In this document: positions 26,646 through 36,321 of the stretch, one piece after another
Layout of the letters: the number at the start of each line of letters is the position of its first letter
How positions within the stretch are numbered: position 1 is the stretch's first letter
From: Acinetobacter sp. LoGeW2-3
Lineage (GTDB): Bacteria; Pseudomonadota; Gammaproteobacteria; Pseudomonadales; Moraxellaceae
Length of the DNA: 64,000 nucleotides
Direction of reading: 5' to 3'
Assembly (NCBI RefSeq): GCF_002688565.1
Contig: NZ_CP024011.1
Coordinates: 2,294,001-2,358,000, forward strand
Notes under the pieces: generated by a model
Told to the model about the DNA's origin: nothing
Databases searched by the model: none
What the model saw: the letters and a program-made list of their open reading frames with translations, nothing else
Translations under genes and position numbers: made by a program

Positions 26646-26885
26646 ATGAGCAAAGACTTTCAGGCTGAAACCTATATCGTTGATGAAAATCTGGCAGATA
26701 CCTTGCACTGGCTGAGCCTGCATCAGGAGAGTTTCGACTCATTGCAATATGATGCGATTACTCAGACTCTTACCGTTGACCATGCTAATGGCAGCGATGT
26801 GATTCGAGTGGGGGACTATCTTAATGCGAAATATGGCATCCTGATTACGGCACATAATTTTGCTGCTATAGAAAGCAAAGAATAA
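26646..26885 (+). CDS. conserved hypothetical protein, 79 residues
   Basis: Not recognised. A small acidic protein (starts MSKDFQAETYIVDENLADTL; ends HNFAAIESKE) with no membrane segment or metal motif. A GGGTG element precedes the ATG at a suitable distance. Composition is like the core genes, and it sits alone between a terminator and a leftward gene, so its own promoter is expected within 26582-26645. Confidence 0.6.
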   Translation: MSKDFQAETYIVDENLADTLHWLSLHQESFDSLQYDAITQTLTVDHANGSDVIRVGDYLNAKYGILITAHNFAAIESKE

Positions 26886-27027
26886 TTTTCCTGATTCAGA
26901 AAAAGATATTTATATGAAATTTGAATCAAGTTTTTTATAAAATTAATTTCTTATCATTAGGTTTTTTCTTTCTTAATCAATAAACAAAGCCCGCACAAGG
27001 CGAGCTTTGAAAAAGAATAGTCTGAGA

Positions 27028-27237
27028 TTATTCACGATGATTTCCGTGAATATTCTGATTTTGCAGATCACTACGATGCTGTTTATTAAACACACGTTGA
27101 TCCTGTTCGTGTTGATTATTTTTTGGTGAATTTAGGGGTCCATGTTGAGGCTGCTGCTGTTGCTGCATTTGATCTTTTTGATGCTCCTGCTGCAACTGTT
27201 CCAATAGCTCTTGATTTGGATTTTGTGATGACATCAT
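27028..27237 (-). CDS. small glutamine-rich hypothetical protein
   Basis: 69 residues, highly polar and low in complexity: QELLEQLQQEHQKDQMQQQQ in the first half, and many N, H and Q in the second. No hydrophobic core, so it is likely disordered. A strong GGAGGG ribosome site stands before ATG ATG at 27237, which supports real translation. Function unknown. It is convergent with the 79-residue gene and followed on its strand only by AT-rich DNA. Confidence 0.6.
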   Translation of the reverse strand: MMSSQNPNQELLEQLQQEHQKDQMQQQQQPQHGPLNSPKNNQHEQDQRVFNKQHRSDLQNQNIHGNHRE

Positions 27238-27343
27238 CGTCCCTCCATTTCATTCCTGAGACTATTTAAATTTATGCCATAGTCTGAAACTTAGGTGTGT
27301 AAGGCTTTGAAGGGAATCTGTGACACGAAGTAAAGATAGAAAA

Positions 27344-28438
27344 TTATCTGGATTTGGAAAGTTGTTCCTGAATCGCCCAACCGATATGCACCTGTACAAT
27401 CTCATCATGCTGAGCTCGGGAATCTTGCAAGGCTTCAACAATTGCCGGATTAAACGGGGCATTGCCTAAACCAATGGCGATATTACGCATAAAGCTTTGA
27501 TAACCGGTACGCCGTAGCGGGCTACCTTCAGTCGAAGCTAAGAAAGTGGTTTCATCCCACTGCCATAAATCCAGCAAACTGGCCTGATCCAGTCCATGTC
27601 GTGGATGAAAATCAGCAATGGTTGTGGTTTTTGCAAAGCTGTTCCAAGGGCAAATCAGCTGGCAGTCATCACAACCAAAGATACGATTGCCAATGCCACG
27701 TCGCAGTTCTTCAGGAATAATGCCTTTGTATTCGATGGTCAGATAGGCAATACAGCGTCTCGCATCCAGTAGATAAGGTTCTACAATCGCCTGTGTCGGG
27801 CAGATATCAATACACGCTGTACACGAACCACAATGTTTGCTGGCTGGCTCATCAAAAGGCAAATCCAGTGAAGTAAACAGTTCACCCAAAACAAAGAAAG
27901 AACCAGCTTTTTGATGAATCAGCAGAGTATGTTTTCCGGTCCAGCCCATACCGGCATTTTCTGCCAAAGACTTTTCAAACACGGGGGCAGAGTCGGCAAA
28001 AGGGCGTGATTCAAAATCTCCGACCTTTTCCCGGATTTTCGCTGCCAGCATTTTCAACCGGCCACGCATGGTTTTGTGATAGTCACGACCACGAGCGTAA
28101 CGGGCAATGATGGCAGAATTCGGTTCTTCAGGCACGGTTCGTGGTTCTGGTATTTCTACCAGATAATCTATACGTACACAGATTACTGATTTGGTATCTG
28201 GAATCAACAAAGTAGGATCAGCGCGTTTTTCCAGATTTTCTTCCAGAAATTTCATATCGCCATGATAACCACGATCCAGATATTCTTGTAGACGTGGCAA
28301 TTCTGCTTGAGCATCCGGACGTGCAATGACACAATCAGAAAAACCCAATTCCAGCGCCTGAGCCTTGATCCATGCTTTAAGAGCTTCTGAATCCTCTTGA
28401 AAAACCTGAATTTGCGCGGGAGAATCGGGTGTAGTCAT
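27344..28438 (-). CDS. queG: epoxyqueuosine reductase
   Basis: Reduces epoxyqueuosine to queuosine in the wobble position of GUN-anticodon tRNAs; cobalamin-dependent iron-sulfur enzyme. About 364 residues from the ATG at 28438 (MTTPDSPAQIQVF); an upstream ATG at 28516 would overlap nnrD and is less likely. Two ferredoxin-type clusters are visible: CGSCTACIDICPTQAI with RRCIAYLTIEYKG, and FGCDDCQLICPWN. The QueG hallmarks GRDYHKTMRGRLK and PVFEKSLAENAGMGWTGKHT are also present. Divergent from nnrD, start codons 23 bp apart; the same pairing occurs in other gammaproteobacteria. Confidence 0.94.
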   Translation of the reverse strand: MTTPDSPAQIQVFQEDSEALKAWIKAQALELGFSDCVIARPDAQAELPRLQEYLDRGYHGDMKFLEENLEKRADPTLLIPDTKSVICVRIDYLVEIPEPRTVPEEPNSAIIARYARGRDYHKTMRGRLKMLAAKIREKVGDFESRPFADSAPVFEKSLAENAGMGWTGKHTLLIHQKAGSFFVLGELFTSLDLPFDEPASKHCGSCTACIDICPTQAIVEPYLLDARRCIAYLTIEYKGIIPEELRRGIGNRIFGCDDCQLICPWNSFAKTTTIADFHPRHGLDQASLLDLWQWDETTFLASTEGSPLRRTGYQSFMRNIAIGLGNAPFNPAIVEALQDSRAQHDEIVQVHIGWAIQEQLSKSR

Positions 28439-28461
28439 AAACCGGGAATAAGGAATAAAAA

Positions 28462-29934
28462 ATGCAGCGACAAGTTTACCATAGCCCTGTTTATCATAGC
28501 CAAAGTATTCAAGCATGGGAGCAGCGCTGGTTTGCTCAGCAAAATAGTTCTTATGGTTTGATGCAGCAGGTCGCTTGGGGAATTACACAACATTTGATTC
28601 CTTTATTTGCCCAAGGGAATATTCAAAAGATCGCAGTTTGCTGTGGACAGGGAAATAATGCTGGAGATGGCTATCTGGTTGGAAAATATCTGAAACAGGC
28701 CGGTTTTCAGGTTGAGATTTATGTAGCTGAAAAGGGTTGTTCGCAGGATCTGGCTTTAGCTTGTCAGGAAGCGATCGATGCTGGAATAACAGTCTATCCA
28801 AATTTTGAATTTCAAGCTGAATATGATGCCTATATCGATGCACTGTTTGGGATTGGTCTGAACCGTGAGCTGAATGAAGAATGGCAACGAATTATTCAAA
28901 GCATTAATCCTCAAAATGGCCTAAAAATCGCGGTGGATATTCCAAGCGGTCTCAATGCCAATACCGGGCAGCCTTTACCAGTCTCTATTGAGGCGGACTA
29001 TACTTATACTGCACTTGGACTTAAGGTGGGCTTATTTACCGGGCAGGGTCAAGCCTACGCGGGAAAGGTGGAATGTATTTCTGCGATTCCAATCGATGCG
29101 GAATTAAAGCCAGTCGCTTATTTATCTAATACTCACATCCATTTACCAAAACGTTTGGCTTTTGGGCATAAGGGCAGTTATGGGCATGTACTGGTCATTG
29201 GTGGTCATGCCGATATGGGGGGTGCGGTGATCATGGCAGCTGAATCTGCATTTGCAGCAGGTGCGGGAAAGGTCACAGTAATCTGTGATGCCAAACATCA
29301 TATGGCGATTCTGTCTCGTGCACCAAATATTATGCTACGAGATATTAATGCTATAGATGAAGATCAACGGGATCACTTGCTACAACAAGTTGATGCAGTT
29401 TGTTTTGGCATGGGCTTGGGACGTGATCTATGGGCTGAGCAGCATTACCAGTTCTGGTTTTCTGCTATTCAGCAGTCCGATCTGGAAATTGTCCTGGATG
29501 CTGATGCATTGTGGTTTTTATCAAAGCAACCAGAAAAGCTAAATTCACGAACCTATTGCACGCCACATCCAGGTGAAGCTGCGACTTTATTAGGATCTAA
29601 AACTCAGGACATTGAGGCCGATCGTATCACTGCCATTCATGCCTTGCAGCAGAAGTATGCGGGGCAGTGGGTGTTAAAAGGTTCAGGCAGCCTGATTCTG
29701 GAAGATCAGTTGTATATCTGTACTGCAGGTAATCCGGGAATGGGGACAGGTGGTATGGGAGACGTACTTGCCGGCATGATTGCCAGCCTGAAAGCCCAGT
29801 TTCATGAGGATATTCATCTGCATGAAATCGTGACTTTACATGCCTTGGCTGGAGATGAATTGGCTAAACATGGTCAGCGTGGTCTACAGGCACAGTACAT
29901 GAAGCAGGCAATTTATAAAGTGGTTAATCTTTAA
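28462..29934 (+). CDS. nnrD: bifunctional NAD(P)H-hydrate repair enzyme (epimerase/dehydratase)
   Basis: Repairs damaged NAD(P)H hydrates. 490 residues. The N-terminal YjeF epimerase domain (about 1-210) includes CCGQGNNAGDGYLVGKYL and VDIPSGLNANTG. The C-terminal ADP-dependent dehydratase domain (about 225-490) includes HKGSYGHVLVIGGH, GAVIMAAESAFAAGAGKV, PHPGEAATLL and the nucleotide-binding GNPGMGTGGMGDVLAGM. Length fits the fused E. coli enzyme. AAGGAA precedes the ATG. It is followed after 7 bp by acyP, so cotranscription is likely. Confidence 0.93.
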   Translation: MQRQVYHSPVYHSQSIQAWEQRWFAQQNSSYGLMQQVAWGITQHLIPLFAQGNIQKIAVCCGQGNNAGDGYLVGKYLKQAGFQVEIYVAEKGCSQDLALACQEAIDAGITVYPNFEFQAEYDAYIDALFGIGLNRELNEEWQRIIQSINPQNGLKIAVDIPSGLNANTGQPLPVSIEADYTYTALGLKVGLFTGQGQAYAGKVECISAIPIDAELKPVAYLSNTHIHLPKRLAFGHKGSYGHVLVIGGHADMGGAVIMAAESAFAAGAGKVTVICDAKHHMAILSRAPNIMLRDINAIDEDQRDHLLQQVDAVCFGMGLGRDLWAEQHYQFWFSAIQQSDLEIVLDADALWFLSKQPEKLNSRTYCTPHPGEAATLLGSKTQDIEADRITAIHALQQKYAGQWVLKGSGSLILEDQLYICTAGNPGMGTGGMGDVLAGMIASLKAQFHEDIHLHEIVTLHALAGDELAKHGQRGLQAQYMKQAIYKVVNL

Positions 29935-29941
29935 GGATGGA

Positions 29942-30220
29942 ATGATGCAGGCAGTCAAATTAACCATTTCAGGCAAAGTACAAAAAGTGGGTTATCGTAA
30001 TTGGTTCGAATCTCATGCACTAGAACTTGGGCTGAAAGGCTATGTGCGTAATCTTCCTACAAGTCAGGTTGAAGCCATTGTTGTCGGAGATAGGGAGAAA
30101 ATTCAAGAGATGATTTCGCGTAGCAAACAAGGACCGGTTCACGCAGATGTAACTGACATCCAGCGACTTGAATTAAACTCAGCTGAATATCAGTTTGAAG
30201 ATTTTCAGATCAGGCGTTAA
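29942..30220 (+). CDS. acyP: acylphosphatase
   Basis: Hydrolyses acyl phosphates. 92 residues, the normal size. The signature VQKVGYRNWFESHALELGL (pieces, residues 14-32) holds the catalytic arginine (GYRNW), and GYVRNLPTSQVEAIVVG holds the catalytic asparagine. ATG at 29942 or 29945; AAGGATGG lies just upstream. It is 7 bp after nnrD and convergent with ruvC, whose stop lies 8 bp away. Confidence 0.93.
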   Translation: MMQAVKLTISGKVQKVGYRNWFESHALELGLKGYVRNLPTSQVEAIVVGDREKIQEMISRSKQGPVHADVTDIQRLELNSAEYQFEDFQIRR

Positions 30221-30228
30221 TTCAATGA

Positions 30229-30771
30229 TTAACGTCGTCTGCTGACACGGCTACGTCCGCGTGCCATACCGCCTAAGGCATTCAGTACCGCCATTTTACT
30301 CATGCTGCCGGAAGCATGAGCATGACAAATCGCTGCAGCCAAGGCATCGGCAGCATCCTGCTGCGGTTTGATGCTCAGATTTAGAATCTTCATGACCATC
30401 ATCTGCACCTGTTCTTTTTCTGCTGCGCCGTAGCCGACTACAGATTGCTTGATCTGACGTGCCGTATATTCAGCGACTTGCAGATCCAGATTAACCAATG
30501 CCGCAATGGCTGCGCCACGGGCCTGACCGAGCTTCAGGGCAGAGTCCGGATTTTGAGCCATAAATACCTGTTCTACAGCCGCTTCCGTCGGACCATAGAA
30601 TTTCACAATACGTTCAACCCCGGCAAAAATTCTCTTTAATCGTTCAGGCATTTCCGCAGTTTCTGTCCTGATGGTTCCTGCATCTACAAAAGACAGTTTA
30701 GAACCTTCTTTCTGAATAATGCCGTACCCCGTAAGACGTGAACCTGGGTCAATCCCAATAATTAATGACAT
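30229..30771 (-). CDS. ruvC: Holliday junction resolvase
   Basis: Cleaves Holliday junctions with RuvAB. 180 residues. The four acidic catalytic residues are visible in context: D in [15 protein letters not shown] in [16 protein letters not shown], and the pair in [18 protein letters not shown]. The extra tail [16 protein letters not shown] is basic and may help DNA binding. It is alone on its strand; ruvA and ruvB are not adjacent, unlike in E. coli. Confidence 0.96.
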   Translation of the reverse strand: MSLIIGIDPGSRLTGYGIIQKEGSKLSFVDAGTIRTETAEMPERLKRIFAGVERIVKFYGPTEAAVEQVFMAQNPDSALKLGQARGAAIAALVNLDLQVAEYTARQIKQSVVGYGAAEKEQVQMMVMKILNLSIKPQQDAADALAAAICHAHASGSMSKMAVLNALGGMARGRSRVSRRR

Positions 30772-30891
30772 GCCTGCACTTTAAAAATAAAATAATGCCC
30801 ATATTGTTACATAAGCGTATCAAAAAAGCTTGATCCTGATGAAGCAGTTGATTACATCCTTAATTATTGAATAGAGATTAGATTAATTTTC

Positions 30892-31458
30892 ATGAAATTA
30901 TTTCTTATTATCCTTGCTGGCGTAATCCTGGAAGTATTTGTGTGGATTGGCGTGGGCGACCTCGTCGGGAGCATGTGGTACGTATTTTTCTGGTTCGTGG
31001 CCGCATTCTTTATTGGTATGAACCTGATTCGCAAATATTCCACCGGACTCATGCCGCAAATGCAACAAATGCAAATGGGCCAGATGAGTACCGATCCGGC
31101 GATGACCAACAATCTGCCCAAAATTCTGGCGGGTTTCTTCCTGCTGGTTCCAGGTCTGATTACAGACGTGCTGGCGGTATTGATGCTGATTCCACCTGTA
31201 CAGCAGGCATTTAAAGCAGCAATGATGAAAATCATGATGAAACGTCAGCAAGCCATGATGGAAAAAATGATGGGTGGCATGATGGGCGATATGGGCGGTG
31301 CTCAAGGTCAAAACCCATTTGCGGAAATGATGCGTCAGATGCAGGACATGCAAAACCAGCAAGGTGGTCGTGGCGATTCAACCATTATTGACGGTGAAGC
31401 ACGTGAAGTGACACCAGAAGCGAAAAAAATTGAAATGAAAGATGTAAATCCAAAATAA
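30892..31458 (+). CDS. fxsA: FxsA family membrane protein
   Basis: Inner-membrane protein of the FxsA family; in E. coli overexpressed FxsA (YjeG) relieves exclusion of phage T7 by F. 188 residues with hydrophobic segments at about 2-20, 25-42 and 75-100 (LAGFFLLVPGLITDVLAVLML is the family signature, given here in part). A methionine- and glycine-rich cytoplasmic tail (MMKRQQAMMEKMMGG, about 112-160) follows. The start ATG has no strong ribosome site. A terminator follows at 31477. Confidence 0.88.
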   Translation: MKLFLIILAGVILEVFVWIGVGDLVGSMWYVFFWFVAAFFIGMNLIRKYSTGLMPQMQQMQMGQMSTDPAMTNNLPKILAGFFLLVPGLITDVLAVLMLIPPVQQAFKAAMMKIMMKRQQAMMEKMMGGMMGDMGGAQGQNPFAEMMRQMQDMQNQQGGRGDSTIIDGEAREVTPEAKKIEMKDVNPK

Positions 31459-31476
31459 TTCAGATTTACACAGGTG

Positions 31477-31505
31477 AAGCCGGATCACATGATTCGGCTT
31501 TTTTA
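31477..31505 (+). terminator. rho-independent terminator after fxsA
   Basis: AAGCCGGAT, loop CACATG with partial pairing, ATTCGGCTT followed by TTTTAT, 18 bp beyond the fxsA stop. Confidence 0.85.
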
Positions 31506-31585
31506 TACGAGTAAATTAAGATAAAAGTACTGCGAAAATTTAAACAAAAGTTATAATGCTGCAGTCTTAATAGTTACTAAAAAAT

Positions 31586-32224
31586 ATGTCTTTGCTATTA
31601 ACCATTTGCGGTTTACATTTTATTGCTCAACTGAGTCCGGGCCCGGACGTACTCCTGATTGCAAGAAGTGCAGCGTCTACTTCGCGTGCTAATGCCCTGA
31701 AGATTATTGCCGGTATCTCAGCTGGAATTGTGGTTTGGGTGGTATTAACCTTGGCTGGTTTCACCGTGCTGATTGACCAATTCCCGTGGATTCAACAAGT
31801 CCTCATGATCGTGGGTGGAGTGTTTCTGGCGAAGATGGGCTGGGCAATGTTAAATGGTGGACTACAGGCATTTAAACAACGTCATGAAACTAGCGACGAT
31901 CAGATAGTAATGAATGAACCGAAAAATTATTTTACTTTGGGTTTATTGACCAATCTATCTAATCCTAAAACACTAATTTATTTTAGCAGTGTATTTTCGC
32001 TGGCATTGAGCTCATCTGCTTCAGATTATTTGAAATCACAACTGGCGGTGATTATTCCATTACAAACCTTTTTGACTTTTGCTTTACTGATGCTGCTTAT
32101 TTCACAGCCTAAAATCAAAGTGCTGTACCAACGTGCGGGCAACTATATTGATCTGATTTCAGGCGTACTGTTCCTGATCTTTGCGATCTGGCTTTGGTAT
32201 GATGCATTAGTATTGATGAATTAA
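31586..32224 (+). CDS. LysE/RhtB-family amino-acid exporter
   Basis: Probable inner-membrane exporter of an amino acid or derivative. 212 residues with six hydrophobic segments. The family signature near the N-terminus, FIAQLSPGPDVLLIARSAAS (residues 12-31), and GLLTNLSNPKTLIYFSSVF (about 115-133) are clear. Substrate cannot be told from sequence. It stands alone after the fxsA terminator and is convergent with a small leftward gene, with 5 bp between the stops. Confidence 0.88.
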   Translation: MSLLLTICGLHFIAQLSPGPDVLLIARSAASTSRANALKIIAGISAGIVVWVVLTLAGFTVLIDQFPWIQQVLMIVGGVFLAKMGWAMLNGGLQAFKQRHETSDDQIVMNEPKNYFTLGLLTNLSNPKTLIYFSSVFSLALSSSASDYLKSQLAVIIPLQTFLTFALLMLLISQPKIKVLYQRAGNYIDLISGVLFLIFAIWLWYDALVLMN

Positions 32225-32229
32225 GACGA

Positions 32230-32421
32230 TCAATCCTGACGAGATGAATCTTGATCAGCCGGAACAGGGGAAACCGCAGTTTCCTCTTTTTTTTCTTCTG
32301 TTTTTTGTGAATTGCTGTATCGGTTTGGCTTGAGCGTGGCTTCTGTATTTTCTGAACCCTGATAGCTACGACTGCGATTGGCACGTTCTCTTAAACCACC
32401 TTTGCGAATTAACTGCACCAT
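32230..32421 (-). CDS. small hypothetical protein
   Basis: 63 residues from the ATG at 32421 (MVQLIRKGGLRERANRSRS), preferred over one at 32460 because GAGG lies about nine bases upstream. A basic N-terminal third is followed by a polar, charged tail (KTEEKKEETAVSPVP). It is probably disordered; no known motif. Function unknown. Confidence 0.5.
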   Translation of the reverse strand: MVQLIRKGGLRERANRSRSYQGSENTEATLKPNRYSNSQKTEEKKEETAVSPVPADQDSSRQD

Positions 32422-32532
32422 ACTCAATACCTCAATAAGACTCGCATTATTGTAAATCAACTAGGCAGAGTGTTGCTGAATTTCTAAGGGATATAGCTAG
32501 GCTTTTGAGAATCAGTGTTTATAAAATGATTA

Positions 32533-32555
32533 GGCCTGATACTCAATATCAGGCC
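32533..32555. terminator. stem-loop, possible leftward terminator
   Basis: GGCCTGATA, loop CTCAA, TATCAGGCC: a nine-pair perfect stem 41 bp beyond the stop of the leftward zinc-ribbon gene. The following sequence on that strand is only moderately T-rich. Confidence 0.5.
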
Positions 32556-32595
32556 CCTGAGGAGAACGAACCGTGAAAATGAATCGTTATTAGAA

Positions 32596-32844
32596 TTATG
32601 AAGATTGTTGTTTTACTTCAAGTTGTAATGCATTAAAAATCACATCTTTGGTGGGTACATCCTGATGTTCTTGTGAATAGACATGAACCACTTTAAACAC
32701 GACTGCTGCAGCTAAGCAGGTCAATAAGCAAAACATCCAGAAACCATAGGGACTTCTGATGCTATGTGAGCCACAATTCGGGCATGAAGTATCAGTGGAT
32801 GTAACAGCTTTATTGCAGCATGCACAATGATATTGATACTGCAT
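32596..32844 (-). CDS. small zinc-ribbon membrane protein
   Basis: 82 residues. The N-terminal zinc ribbon is of the form CACC...CPNC (residues 8-24; CACCNKAVTSTDTSCPNCGS). One transmembrane helix follows (FWMFCLLTCLAAAVVFKVVH, about 35-54), then a polar tail. AAGGAG stands correctly before the ATG. The ribbon would lie in the cytoplasm if the positive-inside rule holds. Function unknown; it is monocistronic. Confidence 0.7.
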   Translation of the reverse strand: MQYQYHCACCNKAVTSTDTSCPNCGSHSIRSPYGFWMFCLLTCLAAAVVFKVVHVYSQEHQDVPTKDVIFNALQLEVKQQSS

Positions 32845-33103
32845 ATTTTTCTCCTTATTTTACTAGTTTTTATGATTATTATTTTTAAACATCAATCCTT
32901 GGATGTTTGTTTATATTATGTGAGAGATTGTTTGTATTCGATAGCGTGTAATGAGGTTAAACGTGTAAGCGATTGTGGACAATCCTTTATTCAGAAAGAA
33001 TGCTGCTTGAATTTAATGATTTGATAGTTAAAAGAATAATTGCCAAGAAATTATAGTCACTTAATTCAATTATGTCGTCCATTTAGCATGATCTCGAAAT
33101 AGC

Positions 33104-33130
33104 AAAAAGCCTGCATAAAGCAGGCTTTTT
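33104..33130. terminator. terminator downstream of ahpF
   Basis: AAAAAGCCTGC, loop ATAAA, GCAGGCTTTTT. It is symmetrical and could act on either strand; it lies 14 bp after the ahpF stop on the minus strand. Confidence 0.9.
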
Positions 33131-33143
33131 GTTTCGCTCTGGC

Positions 33144-34709
33144 TTATTGACCAGAACGGATGATGTAATCAAATGCAGACAGTGATGCTTTAGCACCTTC
33201 ACCTGTAGCGATAATGATCTGCTTGTAAGGCACTGTGGTACAGTCGCCTGCAGCAAATACACCTTTCACATTGGTTTCGTTACGTTCGTTAATCACAATC
33301 TCGCCACGGTTAGTTAACTCAACTTTAGTTTCTTTTAAGAAATCAGTGTTAGGTAATAAACCGATCTGAACAAAGATCCCTGCAAGCTCAACAGTGTGCT
33401 CTTCATCAGTCGCACGGTCTTTGTATTTCAATGCAGTCACTTGTTGACCATCACCCACCACTTCAGTCGACAAGGCATTTTTAATGACTGTTGTGTTTGA
33501 CAAACTGTTCAATTTGTCTTGCAGTACTTGGTCAGCACGAAGTTTAGTGTCGAACTCCACCAGAGTCACATGCTCAACGATACCAGCCAGGTCAATCGCC
33601 GCTTCTACACCTGAGTTACCACCACCAATCACGGCAACACGTTTGCCTTTGAACAGTGGACCGTCACAGTGTGGGCAGTATGCTACACCACGAGTTTTGT
33701 ATTCCGTTTCACCTGGAACATTCATTTCTCTCCAGCGTGCACCAGTAGACAGAATCACAGTTTTGGATTCAAGTTTTGCACCATTTTCTAAAGTGACTTC
33801 AACCAGACCGTTGGCAGTTTCATCTGCACCTTTGATGTTCGATACACGTTGCAGGTTCATGATATCAACACCATATTCACGAACGTGTGCTTCCATCTCA
33901 GCCGCAAATTTAGGACCTTGAGTCTTTTGCACTGAAGTGAAGTTCTCAATGTCCATGGTATCCATTACCTGACCGCCCATGCGTTCAGCGACGATCCCGG
34001 TTTTAATGCCTTTACGAGCAGCGTAGATTGCAGAGGTATTCCCTGCAGGACCACCACCGATCACCAATACATCAAATGCTTCTTTGGCATTGAGCTTTTC
34101 AGCATCTTTGGCTGCAGAGTTGGTATCCAGTTTGGCTACGATTTCTTCCAAAGTCATGCGGCCTTGACCGATATGTTCATTGTCCTGGAACACCATTGGC
34201 ACTGCCATGATTTTGCGTTCTTCTACTTCGTCCTGGAAGAAAGCACCATCAATCATGGTTGCTGTTGTACCTGGGTTATAGATCGCAATAAGGTTGAGTG
34301 CTTGAACCACATCTGGACAGTTATGACAGCTTAAAGAGACGAATACATCAAAGTCAGATTTGATGCCTAGACCTTTGATTGATTCAAGTACTTCTGCGGA
34401 GACTTTTGGTGCATAGCCTGAAGTTTGTAGCAGTGCCAGAATTAAAGACGTGAACTCATGACCCATTGGTAAGCCTGCGAAGAACACGCGAGGTTGCTCT
34501 CCGGCTTTAGCCACACCAAAGCTTGGTGCACGTTTGTTAGTACCATCAAAACGGGCAGTTACTAGATCAGACAGTGCAGCGATTTCCTCTACAAGTTCTT
34601 TGATTTTTGCAGATTTATCTGAAGCATCTAAAGTGGCTACCAGTTCGATAGGACCTTCAAGGCGTTCTAAAAGGGCTTTTAATTGAGCTGTTGTATTTTG
34701 ATCTAACAT
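33144..34709 (-). CDS. ahpF: alkyl hydroperoxide reductase subunit F
   Basis: NADH-dependent flavoprotein disulfide reductase that recharges AhpC. 521 residues from the ATG at 34709 ([17 protein letters not shown]), which has GGGGAAG six bases upstream and gives the same length and start as E. coli AhpF; an in-frame ATG at 34724 is rejected for that reason. N-terminal double thioredoxin fold with CHNCPD (about 127-130), FAD-binding [17 protein letters not shown], redox centre YCPHCDGP (about 344-347), NAD-binding [15 protein letters not shown]. ahpC is not adjacent but 2.8 kb away, unlike the ahpCF operon of enterics. Confidence 0.96.
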   Translation of the reverse strand: MLDQNTTAQLKALLERLEGPIELVATLDASDKSAKIKELVEEIAALSDLVTARFDGTNKRAPSFGVAKAGEQPRVFFAGLPMGHEFTSLILALLQTSGYAPKVSAEVLESIKGLGIKSDFDVFVSLSCHNCPDVVQALNLIAIYNPGTTATMIDGAFFQDEVEERKIMAVPMVFQDNEHIGQGRMTLEEIVAKLDTNSAAKDAEKLNAKEAFDVLVIGGGPAGNTSAIYAARKGIKTGIVAERMGGQVMDTMDIENFTSVQKTQGPKFAAEMEAHVREYGVDIMNLQRVSNIKGADETANGLVEVTLENGAKLESKTVILSTGARWREMNVPGETEYKTRGVAYCPHCDGPLFKGKRVAVIGGGNSGVEAAIDLAGIVEHVTLVEFDTKLRADQVLQDKLNSLSNTTVIKNALSTEVVGDGQQVTALKYKDRATDEEHTVELAGIFVQIGLLPNTDFLKETKVELTNRGEIVINERNETNVKGVFAAGDCTTVPYKQIIIATGEGAKASLSAFDYIIRSGQ

Positions 34710-34944
34710 TGCTAACTTCCCCATAGGAGTAATAATTCATTCGATGAAGTCATATTACGTGAAATAGATGAATAGGTAAAACAGGTAGTTTTTATTTATT
34801 CAATCGGATTTACAGATAAAGTGAAAATTTCATCATTTATTTCAATCTCCTATATATGGGTAATGTTGGAAATTTCAAGTGTTCTGCTGGTCTGAAACGG
34901 ATTTTCAGTTAAGATGAGCACTATCGGAATTAACGAGTATAACT

Positions 34945-35163
34945 ATGGAACTTCAGCGCGGCATTTATCAACATTACAAAGGTAAACTTTATCAGGTCTT
35001 GCATGTAGCGACCCATAGTGAAACCGAAGAAAAGCTGGTAGTTTATCAATGCCTGTATGGTGATTATTCGATTTGGGTACGTCCACTCAGTATGTTCACT
35101 GAAACAATCACTTTAGATGATGACCGTGAATTAGAGCGCTTTAAATTGATCAAGCCACTATAA
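34945..35163 (+). CDS. DUF1653 family protein
   Basis: 72 residues, a full DUF1653 domain: RGIYQHYKGKLYQVLHVATH, then EKLVVYQCLYGDYSIWVRPLSMF. Small beta-rich family of unknown function, widespread in proteobacteria. It is followed after 27 bp by an O-methyltransferase gene on the same strand, so cotranscription is likely. AACGAG lies before the ATG. Confidence 0.88.
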   Translation: MELQRGIYQHYKGKLYQVLHVATHSETEEKLVVYQCLYGDYSIWVRPLSMFTETITLDDDRELERFKLIKPL

Positions 35164-35190
35164 AAAATAATTTGAATAAGAGAGTAAAGC

Positions 35191-35781
35191 ATGGAGCAGC
35201 TAAATAATTTTCAGAACTATGTCAGTGAATTATATGCACGCTTTAGTGCGCATGATGCTGGCCTGACTGACCGACTACAACGCTATCGTAATATCGAGCC
35301 GGAATCAGCGCAGTTCCTCTCTATTCTTATTCGTGCTCAGCAATCTAAACGAGTTTTAGAAATTGGAACTTCTACAGGTTATTCCACTTTATGGCTGGCT
35401 GAAGCCTTATCGGATACCCAAGGTCATATGGTGACTTTGGAGATTGATGCCGAACGCTCGAAAGAAGCTGAGCAACATGCCCAGCATCTAAAGCTGGATC
35501 ATTGTATTGATTTTCAGGTAATGGATGCTTTGAACTATTTAAAGTCCTGTCAGAAACAGTTTGATTTTATTCTGCTCGATGCTGAGCGTAATGCGTATGT
35601 CGAGTACTGGAATTACCTGCCGCAACTGTTGCAACGGCAGGGTGGTTTATTAGTGGTAGATAATGTCCTTTCCCACACAGAACAAGTGGCAGAATTTAAG
35701 GAACTGGTCGATCAGGATAAGCGCTTCGTGTCTTCTACACTTAATATTGGTGCAGGATTACTGCTGATTACTTTCCAATAG
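35191..35781 (+). CDS. O-methyltransferase family 3 protein
   Basis: 196-residue class I SAM methyltransferase. Motif I is RVLEIGTSTGYSTLWLAEAL (about 54-73), the acidic residue is in VTLEIDAERSKEAEQHA, and QFDFILLDAERNAYVEYW carries the metal-binding acidic motif of the catechol-O-methyltransferase-like family (Methyltransf_3). LLVVDNVLSH completes the pattern. Substrate unknown. It lies behind the DUF1653 gene. Confidence 0.87.
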   Translation: MEQLNNFQNYVSELYARFSAHDAGLTDRLQRYRNIEPESAQFLSILIRAQQSKRVLEIGTSTGYSTLWLAEALSDTQGHMVTLEIDAERSKEAEQHAQHLKLDHCIDFQVMDALNYLKSCQKQFDFILLDAERNAYVEYWNYLPQLLQRQGGLLVVDNVLSHTEQVAEFKELVDQDKRFVSSTLNIGAGLLLITFQ

Positions 35782-35804
35782 TAGTATTTAATAAATGACC
35801 GGTT

Positions 35805-36011
35805 TTAATCACTATAAATCCGGGTGAAATTAAGATCATATTCTAGGTATTTTTTCACAAAGGCAGCTTTATCATGACGCCTGAGCAGATTGTCATAAAT
35901 ATATTCAGGCACTGGATGATAGAGCTCGGTCAAGCCATTGTCGTAGAAAATTTTAAGGTGGCGGCTAGAAGAATTATATTTCCAGGAAATTACCGTTAAA
36001 AGTAGAGCCAT
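35805..36011 (-). CDS. small KTSC-like domain protein
   Basis: 68 residues. The stretch SSRHLKIFYDNGLTELYHPVP followed by EYIYDNLLRRHDKAAFVKKYL (given in parts; residues 15-56) fits the KTSC fold pattern of a short beta hairpin then helix, found in small proteins and as a fusion to lysyl-tRNA synthetase. GGAGG stands properly before the ATG at 36011. Role unknown. It is convergent with the methyltransferase gene. Confidence 0.6.
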   Translation of the reverse strand: MALLLTVISWKYNSSSRHLKIFYDNGLTELYHPVPEYIYDNLLRRHDKAAFVKKYLEYDLNFTRIYSD

Positions 36012-36321
36012 ACTGCACCTCCAATAGATAGGAAGATTTAGATTTAATTCTTATTGGTCTATATCTTGAACTTAATTCAAGGGCACTGATTTCTATATAG
36101 TCGCTTTGTAAATTGTGTATCTTTCTCAGACTTTCCAAAATCATTAATTCAATAAATACAGCATGGCAAAGTCTTTATCAAGAAACTATACATTTCCATT
36201 AAGAAAAAAATATGCAAACTCTCGATACCTATTGCAAGAAAATGCTACAAAAAATTTAAGGTAGGTCAAAAAAACTGCTTTAAGATGAAGGGAAAACAAG
36301 AACGAATCAGAGTTTTTTAAC
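36012..36321. other. gene-free stretch
   Basis: 310 bp between divergent genes. A 33-residue frame (ATG 36163) has no ribosome site and is not accepted. Promoters for both flanking genes are expected but none is clear. Confidence 0.4.

Noticed and set aside
32827..33024. 65-codon plus-strand frame
   Set aside because: Lies over the ribosome site of the zinc-ribbon gene, random hydrophobic composition, no start signal.
36163..36264. 33-residue frame (MAKSLSRNYT...)
   Set aside because: Protein-like but no ribosome site, no neighbour context and no recognised family.
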